The position numbers and the translations under genes were made by a program. From Flavobacterium sp. 83 (GTDB taxonomy: Bacteria > Bacteroidota > Bacteroidia > Flavobacteriales > Flavobacteriaceae), in the NCBI RefSeq assembly GCF_000744835.1, contig NZ_JQMS01000001.1, positions 2,976,001 to 3,040,000 of the forward strand: a DNA stretch of 64,000 bases. Direction: 5' to 3'. This document shows, one piece after another, positions 8,488 to 14,487 of this stretch; within the stretch, counting starts at the first letter, position 1; every line of letters begins with the position of its first letter. The notes below the pieces were generated by a model, which saw nothing but the letters and a program-made list of their open reading frames with translations, was not told where the DNA came from and did no database searches.

Positions 8488-8940
8488 TTAATTTAAAATT
8501 TGATTAATATGGTATTCTAAATGTTGAACATAATCAGTCATTAAAAACTTCAAATCAATTACAGATTGATCACTCAAAATAATTTGATAATCAAGTGCTT
8601 TATCATCAATATTTTTAAAAACTCTAATGATTTGCTTATTTAGCGAAAGCCAAAGCTGTACTAATTCGTCGGTATCCATTGTTTGATATTGATTTAAATT
8701 AACTAAATCAATTTGACTATAGGGTCTGTGGTGATAAGGCTTTTCTACATAATTTATTTCGGTAAAGCGTACTAAATTATTTATTGCTGAATCAATTAAA
8801 TGGCCTAGAATTTCTTTTTTAGACCATTTGTTTTCAGAAGGTTTAAATTTTATAACGACGTCACTCACGCTATTAAAATACCTACATGCACTTAATAAAA
8901 GTGCTTCTGTTTTTTCAACTTGTAATTCCATATACTGCAT
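8488..8940 (-). CDS. DinB-family protein
   Basis: A 150-residue four-helix DinB-superfamily protein. The metal-site histidines typical of the family are His47 (in KKEILGHLIDSAINN) and the C-terminal pair His140/His144 (QHLEYHINQIL). Family members are metal-dependent, often thiol-transferase-like enzymes; the substrate is unknown here. The start overlaps the stop of the nucleoside phosphorylase gene by one base (TAATG), so the two are co-translated. Confidence 0.85.
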   Translation of the reverse strand: MQYMELQVEKTEALLLSACRYFNSVSDVVIKFKPSENKWSKKEILGHLIDSAINNLVRFTEINYVEKPYHHRPYSQIDLVNLNQYQTMDTDELVQLWLSLNKQIIRVFKNIDDKALDYQIILSDQSVIDLKFLMTDYVQHLEYHINQILN

Positions 8941-9809
8941 TAATTTTTAGCCAATTTCTCTAACGTATATGTAATCAATTTATCTACGGCTTTATAAGGA
9001 TCACTGCTGAAAGTTCCATTGGCACGATTGGCAATAATGGCATTCAGCGACAGCGCCTGATGCCCTAAAAGAGCCGAAAGTCCATAAATAGCAGCAGTTT
9101 CCATTTCTAAATTGGTGATTTGGTTGTCACCAAATTTAAAATTATCCATTTTAGAATTCAGTGCTTCATCTTGAATATTTAGACGCAGCACACGTCCTTG
9201 CGGACCATAAAAACCTCCGGCAGTTGCTGTAATTCCTTTATGTATTTTGTTGCTTTCAATCATTTTTTCCAATTTTTCGGAACAAGCTATTACATAAGGT
9301 TTTCCTTTTCGTAAATCCCAATTGGTGTGTTTTACAAAAGCTTCTTCCATTTCAAGATTTGAAACTTCGTCAATCAAATAGGAGCGGAGCATGTTGTCCA
9401 AGCCTAATCCAAATTTAGACATGACAAAACTATCCACTGGAATATCCGCTTGTAAAGAACCCGAAGTTCCAATTCGGATGATGTTTAAAGAAGTTAGATT
9501 CTCTTTTGGTTTTCTGGTTTTCAAATCAATATTGACCAAAGCATCCAATTCGTTCATGACAATATCAATATTATCTGGACCAATTCCCGTTGACATCACA
9601 GTAATTCTTTTGCCTTTGAAAATTCCGGTTTGGGTTTTGAATTCTCTTTTTTGAGCAGAAAATTCGATGTTGTCAAAAAACTGTGTAATTTTTTCGACGC
9701 GATTTTGATCCCCTACAAAGATGATATCATGCGCAATATGTTCCGGTTTTAAATTCAGATGATATACACTACCATCCGGATTTAATATTAACTCTGATGA
9801 TTGTATCAT
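8940..9809 (-). CDS. Nucleoside phosphorylase (uridine phosphorylase-like)
   Basis: A 289-residue PNP/UDP-family phosphorylase, which splits a nucleoside with phosphate into base and ribose-1-phosphate in salvage. Landmarks are GDQNRVEKI near residue 32 (phosphate loop), GTSGSLQADI, and ITNLEMETAAIYGLSALLGH with the ribose-binding Glu-Met-Glu. The length fits the Bacteroidota group usually called uridine phosphorylase, but the base specificity cannot be read from the sequence. It precedes the DinB-family gene on the minus strand with a 1-nt overlap and follows the SUI1-like gene after about 50 nt. Confidence 0.9.
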   Translation of the reverse strand: MIQSSELILNPDGSVYHLNLKPEHIAHDIIFVGDQNRVEKITQFFDNIEFSAQKREFKTQTGIFKGKRITVMSTGIGPDNIDIVMNELDALVNIDLKTRKPKENLTSLNIIRIGTSGSLQADIPVDSFVMSKFGLGLDNMLRSYLIDEVSNLEMEEAFVKHTNWDLRKGKPYVIACSEKLEKMIESNKIHKGITATAGGFYGPQGRVLRLNIQDEALNSKMDNFKFGDNQITNLEMETAAIYGLSALLGHQALSLNAIIANRANGTFSSDPYKAVDKLITYTLEKLAKN

Positions 9810-9860
9810 TGTTTTTCGTATATAATTTAAGGTTTAAAGTTTCTCAAATAACAACGTTTT

Positions 9861-10190
9861 CTAGCCTCCAACACGTTTTACTTTAAATCCTTTTTCTTTT
9901 AAAATAGTCATTATTTTATCGCGATAATCACCTTGAATAATGATAGAATCATCTTTGAAAGTGCCGCCAACACTCAATTTGGTTTTGATTTCTTTGGCCA
10001 GAATTTTAAAATCCTCGTCTGTTCCTTCGTAACCTTCAATTATAGTGGTAGCTTTTCCTTTTCGTTTTTCGAATTTGCAAATCATAGGTTCTTTTTGAAC
10101 GTATAATTCGTGTGCTACTTCTTCAATAGCTTCTTCCGGCGATGGTTCATGATCTGGAAAAAGGTTTTTTAATTGGTCTTTTAAGTCCAT
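9861..10190 (-). CDS. SUI1/eIF1-like translation initiation factor (YciH type)
   Basis: A 109-residue protein with the SUI1 fold. The first ~45 residues are an acidic tail (LFPDHEPSPEEAIEEVAHEL). The core has KRKGKATTIIEGYEG, the family motif for rRNA contact, followed by KTKLSVGGTFKDDSIIIQGDY, and ends in KVKRVGG. YciH-type proteins bind the small ribosomal subunit and affect start-codon fidelity in vitro. Nothing unusual. Confidence 0.93.
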   Translation of the reverse strand: MDLKDQLKNLFPDHEPSPEEAIEEVAHELYVQKEPMICKFEKRKGKATTIIEGYEGTDEDFKILAKEIKTKLSVGGTFKDDSIIIQGDYRDKIMTILKEKGFKVKRVGG

Positions 10191-10217
10191 TTTTTTTAAA
10201 ATTAATTGATTTATTAA

Positions 10218-10281
10218 ACCATTAAGAAGTTAAGAAAATTAAGTTTTTACTATTCTTAATGTATCTTAATTTCTTAATGGT
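10218..10281. repeat. Long inverted repeat (possible MITE/REP-like element)
   Basis: ACCATTAAGAA at 10218-10228 pairs perfectly with TTCTTAATGGT at 10271-10281. A G-T wobble then continues into TTAAGA (10230-10235) with TCTTAA (10264-10269), and a further ATTAAG/CTTAAT pair lies inside. The roughly 18-bp stem of simple TTAAGAA-type words sits in a 150-nt spacer and resembles dispersed AT-rich intergenic repeats I associate with Flavobacterium. Multiplicity cannot be tested in this window. Confidence 0.45.
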
Positions 10282-10318
10282 AAAAAAACAAAAGACATCA
10301 AGCAAACTCGATGTCTTT
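10282..10318 (-). terminator. Rho-independent terminator of the 2OG oxygenase-like gene
   Basis: AAAGACATC (10291-10299) and GATGTCTTT (10310-10318) form a perfect 9-bp stem with a 10-nt loop. On the minus strand the hairpin is followed by a U-rich tract (complement of 10282-10289). It lies 25 nt past the end of the minus-strand gene. Confidence 0.75.
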
Positions 10319-10342
10319 CTTGAACTATAAATTTAAGTTTTA

Positions 10343-11290
10343 TTATTTAATAAGTCCCAAATCTACTAAACGTTCGTATAAATAAGCTCCTGCAGTAATA
10401 TCTTCGAATTTTTTTGGATTTTCTGCATCAATGCAATTTTCCAAACAATCCAATTTCATATCACTTACGGGATGCATAAAAAATGGAATAGAATATCGTG
10501 AAGTTCCCCATAATTCTCTCGGTGGATTTACCACTTGATGAATCGTAGATTTCAATTTGTTATTAGTATGACGCGATAACATATCGCCCACATTAATTAC
10601 CAATTCGTCGGGTTCAGCAATGGCATCAATCCATTCACCATCATGATTTTGAACTTGTAATCCTCTTCCTTGTGCTCCCATCAATAAAGTAATTAGGTTG
10701 ATGTCACCATGAGCCGCAGCACGAATCGCATTGGCTGGCTCAGAAGTAATAGGAGGGTAATGAATAGGTCTTAAGATTGAATTCCCTTCTTTGGCATATT
10801 GGTCAAAATAAAATTCATCTAAACCAAGATGCAAAGCCAAAGCTCTCAGGACATAAACGCCTGTTTTCTCGAGCATTTGATAGGCTTCTTTACCTACCAC
10901 ATTAAAACGGGGTAATTCTTTTACTTCAACATTTTCAGGGTATTCTGAAGCATATTTTGAATCATCGGCTACATATTGTCCAAAGTGCCAAAATTCTTTC
11001 AAATCGCCTTCTTTTCTGCCTTTGGCGTGCTCTGTTCCAAAAGAAACATAGCCTCTTTGTCCTCCAATTCCAGGAATTTCATAACTGCGCTTTGTTTCTA
11101 ATGGCAAAGCGAAAAAATTTCTGATTTGATCATACAATTCATCAACCAACTGGTCGTCTAAAAAATGCCCTTTGAGTGCTACGAAGCCAATATCTTCAAA
11201 TGCACTTCCGATTTCATTTACAAATTTTTGTTTACGTTTCGGGTTGTCCGAAAGGAAATCACGCAAGTCAACACTAGGAATGTTTTGCAT
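10343..11290 (-). CDS. 2-oxoglutarate/Fe(II) oxygenase, isopenicillin-N-synthase family
   Basis: A 315-residue member of the isopenicillin N synthase/2OG-Fe(II) dioxygenase family. It has an N-terminal DIOX_N-like region (VDLRDFLSDN, ...FEDIGFVALKGH) and a jelly-roll core with the iron triad His-x-Asp in AAHGDINLITLL and the distal His in KSTIHQVVNP, followed by the 2OG-binding Arg-x-Ser in RYSIPFFMHP. It is a full-length cytosolic enzyme. The substrate cannot be predicted; it stands alone with its own terminator. Confidence 0.88.
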   Translation of the reverse strand: MQNIPSVDLRDFLSDNPKRKQKFVNEIGSAFEDIGFVALKGHFLDDQLVDELYDQIRNFFALPLETKRSYEIPGIGGQRGYVSFGTEHAKGRKEGDLKEFWHFGQYVADDSKYASEYPENVEVKELPRFNVVGKEAYQMLEKTGVYVLRALALHLGLDEFYFDQYAKEGNSILRPIHYPPITSEPANAIRAAAHGDINLITLLMGAQGRGLQVQNHDGEWIDAIAEPDELVINVGDMLSRHTNNKLKSTIHQVVNPPRELWGTSRYSIPFFMHPVSDMKLDCLENCIDAENPKKFEDITAGAYLYERLVDLGLIK

Positions 11291-11423
11291 AGTATAATTT
11301 AATTTAAACTTAAAAGGATATTAATCCTCCAACCAACAAATATAAAGAATAAATTTAATTTAGGATTCCAAAATTTAGAAACAAAAAAACATATATTATT
11401 CAGAAACTATTATTTGATTTTTT

Positions 11424-11456
11424 TACAACTCAACACGATTTTTCTACAACTCAACA
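11424..11456 (+). promoter_or_regulatory. Two 12-bp direct repeats, 21-bp period: candidate LytTR operator
   Basis: TACAACTCAACA occurs at 11424-11435 and again, identically, at 11445-11456, exactly 21 bp (two helical turns) apart. The second copy ends 32 bp before the -7 box TACTTTTG at 11489, so the pair covers roughly -48 to -80 from the expected transcription start, where an activator dimer would bind. LytTR-domain regulators are known to bind paired direct repeats with this spacing, and a LytTR regulator is the last gene of the cluster that begins here. Confidence 0.55.
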
Positions 11457-11488
11457 GAAAGTGATTTTTCAAAAGTTATTACAAGAAA

Positions 11489-11496
11489 TACTTTTG
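11489..11496 (+). promoter_or_regulatory. Promoter -7 box of the YHYH/SCO/receptor cluster
   Basis: TACTTTTG matches the TAnnTTTG consensus and lies 22 nt before the ATG of the first gene of the cluster. No good -33 TTTG is present, consistent with a promoter that needs an activator at the repeats just upstream. Confidence 0.5.
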
Positions 11497-11518
11497 TAAA
11501 AACTTTAAAAAGACAAGT

Positions 11519-12286
11519 ATGAAAAATTTAAAAATCAGTGCTTTGGTAGTTATCGGAATTGTTATTGGTAGCATCATAAGTTGTAGCAATAATGATAGCT
11601 CAAACACAACAACAGCAGCAACAGATGTCCCAGCTGTTTATAAAAAAATATACGGAACGACCAGTATAACCAGTGACGGAACCTATATTTACATCAAAAC
11701 AAAAGATTTACCGGACCACAAAAGCGCTTATTATCCAACAACAAATGCTTTGTATGAGGCTTATTCCGGAACAACGTTTGGAGGAAACACTTTTGTTAAA
11801 AATCCAAATTCAATAATTGAACAAACGGCTACATTGAAAACACCCTTAAATCCTGTCGTGGCGTCAACTCACGCTGCTACTCCTTTGGGAGCAATTGGTA
11901 TTGCCATAAATGGAGTTGCTTTTTTCAATCAATATGCGGGACCTAACAATCAAGTTTTGGCTGGAGAAATTGCCACTTTCGACAAGTATTACGGACATCC
12001 GCAAAATCAAGGAGTGTATCATTACCACGTAGAGCCTTTGTATTTAACCACTGTAAAATCGACCAAATCAGGCTTGATGGGTTTTTTATTGGATGGTTTT
12101 CCAGTTTATGGCCCACAGGAAGAGAACGGTACAGTAGTTACCAATGCAGCTTTAGATGTTTATCACGGTCACACACACGCAACGGTTGATTATCCAAATG
12201 GCATATATCATTATCATTTTACCGATGAAGCTCCTTATCTCAACGGAAACGGATTTTACGGAACGCCCGGAACTATTTCGCAGTAG
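11519..12286 (+). CDS. YHYH-domain lipoprotein
   Basis: A 255-residue secreted lipoprotein. The signal peptide ends in the lipobox IISCSNN (Cys near residue 22), followed by a Ser/Thr/Ala linker. The mature part contains two YHYH motifs, GVYHYHVEP and GIYHYHFTDE, plus the His-rich YHGHTHATVDYP between them. YHYH proteins have no settled function; the clustered His/Tyr suggests metal binding. It is the first gene of a co-directional cluster that also contains an SCO protein, a second YHYH lipoprotein, a TonB-dependent receptor and a LytTR system. The next gene starts on the base after its stop. Confidence 0.88.
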   Translation: MKNLKISALVVIGIVIGSIISCSNNDSSNTTTAATDVPAVYKKIYGTTSITSDGTYIYIKTKDLPDHKSAYYPTTNALYEAYSGTTFGGNTFVKNPNSIIEQTATLKTPLNPVVASTHAATPLGAIGIAINGVAFFNQYAGPNNQVLAGEIATFDKYYGHPQNQGVYHYHVEPLYLTTVKSTKSGLMGFLLDGFPVYGPQEENGTVVTNAALDVYHGHTHATVDYPNGIYHYHFTDEAPYLNGNGFYGTPGTISQ

Positions 12287-12856
12287 ATGAAATTTTTAAA
12301 AATTTATGTTTTAGCGCTTTTGGTTTGTTCTTGTTCCAAGAAGGAGTCAAAAGCTCCTAAAACATATAGCCTAAAATCATCCACAGAAATTACGGTTTTA
12401 AATGATGTTGTCTATTTGAACAAAGAAAAATATTCGGGTTTTCTATTTGAATTGTATCCCAATCAAGATACTATTTCCTCGGAAGGTTTTATTAATGGTC
12501 AATTGAGTGGGATTTGTAAAAAATGGTATCCCAACAAAAAGCTACTAGAAGTACGCATATACGCTGGTGGAAAAAAGAATGGAAAACAAGTGGCTTTTTG
12601 GGAAAATGGAAACAAACGGTTTGAATTTATGGCCGAAAATGATGCGTATGAAGGCGAATTGAGCGAATGGACCTTTGATGGAAAATTAACTCATTTGGCC
12701 CATTTCAAAGACGGTCAGGAAGATGGAAGTCAAAAATTATGGTATGACAATGGCAAAATCAGAGCCAACTATGTAATTGTTAAAGGAAAAAGATATGGTT
12801 TATTGGGAACTAAAAATTGTAAAAATGTATCGGATAGTATTTTTGTTGTTAAGTAG
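12287..12856 (+). CDS. YwqK/MORN-repeat lipoprotein
   Basis: A 189-residue lipoprotein (signal MKFLKIYVLALLVCSC, acylated Cys about residue 14 or 16). The mature domain has MORN/YwqK-type repeats with the pattern G..NG....W..NG: GKKNGKQVAFWENGNKRFE and GQEDGSQKLWYDNGKIRAN are the clearest. Such proteins are often labelled as a YwqK-family antitoxin, but a secreted lipoprotein with no toxin next to it does not fit that label. It abuts the YHYH gene and overlaps the SCO gene by 32 nt, indicating coupled expression. Function unknown. Confidence 0.8.
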   Translation: MKFLKIYVLALLVCSCSKKESKAPKTYSLKSSTEITVLNDVVYLNKEKYSGFLFELYPNQDTISSEGFINGQLSGICKKWYPNKKLLEVRIYAGGKKNGKQVAFWENGNKRFEFMAENDAYEGELSEWTFDGKLTHLAHFKDGQEDGSQKLWYDNGKIRANYVIVKGKRYGLLGTKNCKNVSDSIFVVK

Positions 12857-13475
12857 TTTGTTGTTAGTTAGTTGTTTGGATAAAAAAGCGGAAGCCATAG
12901 GTTTGCCCTATTATAACGAACCTGATTTTACACCAATATTCATTACCGATACATCCGAAGTGGAATCAAAAATAAAACACACCATTGCCGATTTTTCTTT
13001 TTTGGACCAAGACAGCACTTTGATTTCTCAAAAAAACATTAAAGGCAAAATTCATATTGCCAATTTTATTTTCACGACCTGTGGCAGCATTTGTCCAAAA
13101 ATGACTACCAACTTAAAAATTGTAAACGATAGTTTAAAAAGCCATTCCGATATTGTTTTACTCTCCTATTCGGTCACGCCTTGGATTGACACACCAAATG
13201 TTTTAAAGAAATACAAAGCCAGAAATGAAATAACGAATCCGAATTGGCATTTCCTGACGGGTTCTAAAAATGATATTTATAAATTGGCTCGCACATCCTA
13301 TTTTGCCGAGGAAGATATCGGTTTTAGCAAAGACAGCAGCGAATTTCTTCATACAGAACATTTTATTTTGGTAGACAAAAACAAAAGAATAAGAGGTATT
13401 TACAACGGTACTTTAGCACTAGAAATGCAACAAATGATAGACGATATTAAAACTTTAGAAAACAAAAACAAATAA
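12825..13475 (+). CDS. SCO1/SenC-type copper chaperone-like lipoprotein
   Basis: A 216-residue thioredoxin-fold SCO protein. The copper-binding Cys-x-x-x-Cys is present as TTCGSICPKM, and the later copper-ligand His is in LHTEHFILVD. SCO proteins deliver copper to cytochrome oxidase CuA or act as periplasmic thiol reductases. The start at 12825 (MYRIVFLLLSSLLLVSC) gives a clean lipoprotein signal with Cys17; an upstream ATG at 12777 would bury it. No oxidase gene is nearby; instead it lies between YHYH lipoproteins and a TonB receptor, so a role in copper handling specific to this cluster is inferred. Confidence 0.85.
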   Translation: MYRIVFLLLSSLLLVSCLDKKAEAIGLPYYNEPDFTPIFITDTSEVESKIKHTIADFSFLDQDSTLISQKNIKGKIHIANFIFTTCGSICPKMTTNLKIVNDSLKSHSDIVLLSYSVTPWIDTPNVLKKYKARNEITNPNWHFLTGSKNDIYKLARTSYFAEEDIGFSKDSSEFLHTEHFILVDKNKRIRGIYNGTLALEMQQMIDDIKTLENKNK

Positions 13476-13487
13476 AAATAATTAAAA

Positions 13488-14468
13488 ATGAAAAATAAAA
13501 AATTCAAAATCGAGAAATTAGCAGTCCTATTGGCACTAGTCTTGGGTACTTTCGGATGCAGCAAAGACAATGAAAATATAGTTGACACCTCGGTTGGAAC
13601 AATTATAAAAGTAAAATCGGATAATTTTCTTTCTGCTGGATTATCAGAGCCCATAACCATAGTTTCCAAAACACTTTCAAATGGAACCACTGTGGATTGT
13701 TATAAAATAGTAAGCAAAGGTACCCCTACAGATCATCCCATGGGACCTTGGTGTCCTACAAATATTTCGGATGATTCCTCTGCTGGTGGAATTTGGTTAA
13801 AAGACGGAAAAGTATATGATGTTGATGGCGCATTTATAAAAAATTTAGCTACTTTTTTTTCGGACTCTACCTGGATGATGTATGATAGCAGTACTGGTAC
13901 GGTAATTAAAACCAAAACCCAAGCAGATTGCCAGGCTGCAGCAAACCCAAATGTAGGTGTAGAATACAAAAATTTTTGTGTGGAGTGTTTACCTTCCTAC
14001 GTTGCTAGTTTAACTCAAACCTATTATATCCCAGTAAGTCCAGTGAAACTAACTAATTCCGTACAATTCGGAGGGGGACCACAATCTACTGGACCTAGTG
14101 TAAGAGGAATTGCTTTTAACGGAGTTCGATTTGATGCTCCAGCACCAGTTGACCGCATCTTAGGAGCATATACACTAGCGCCATTTGACGATGCTGGAGG
14201 ACATATCAATTTGGGTGCGGGTTACCATTATCATGCAGCCAATGGAAAATCGAAAGAAATTGCTCAAACCGATGGACATGCACCCATGATTGGTTATGCC
14301 ATAGATGGACATGGATTGTTTGCGAGACTAGATACAAAAGGGGCTGAATCCACTGATTTAGATGAATGTAGAGGGCATACTGATGCTGTTAGAGGATACC
14401 ATTATCATGTTGATACTGCAGGTGCAAATAATTTTATCAACTGTTTAAAAGGAGCTTATGTCAACTAA
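13488..14468 (+). CDS. Second YHYH-domain lipoprotein, extended form
   Basis: A 326-residue lipoprotein (signal through LGTFGCSKD, Cys about residue 24). It is longer than the first YHYH protein by an insertion with four cysteines (WCPTN, ADCQ, FCVEC) around residues 85-160. The YHYH motifs are GYHYHAANG and GYHYHVDTAG, with TDGHAPMIGYAIDGHGLF between them. It starts 12 nt after the SCO gene and ends just before the receptor gene, so it belongs to the same transcript. The cysteines could make disulfides or add metal ligands. Function unknown. Confidence 0.85.
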   Translation: MKNKKFKIEKLAVLLALVLGTFGCSKDNENIVDTSVGTIIKVKSDNFLSAGLSEPITIVSKTLSNGTTVDCYKIVSKGTPTDHPMGPWCPTNISDDSSAGGIWLKDGKVYDVDGAFIKNLATFFSDSTWMMYDSSTGTVIKTKTQADCQAAANPNVGVEYKNFCVECLPSYVASLTQTYYIPVSPVKLTNSVQFGGGPQSTGPSVRGIAFNGVRFDAPAPVDRILGAYTLAPFDDAGGHINLGAGYHYHAANGKSKEIAQTDGHAPMIGYAIDGHGLFARLDTKGAESTDLDECRGHTDAVRGYHYHVDTAGANNFINCLKGAYVN

Positions 14469-14487
14469 TTTTTTTAATACTAAAAAA

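Noticed and set aside
11424..11456. Start of a CRISPR-like array
   Set aside because: Only two 12-bp copies with a 9-bp spacer, no cas genes, and a promoter immediately downstream; operator is the better reading.
12287..12856. Toxin-antitoxin system suggested by the usual YwqK antitoxin label
   Set aside because: The protein has a lipoprotein signal peptide and MORN-like repeats, and no toxin-like partner is adjacent.
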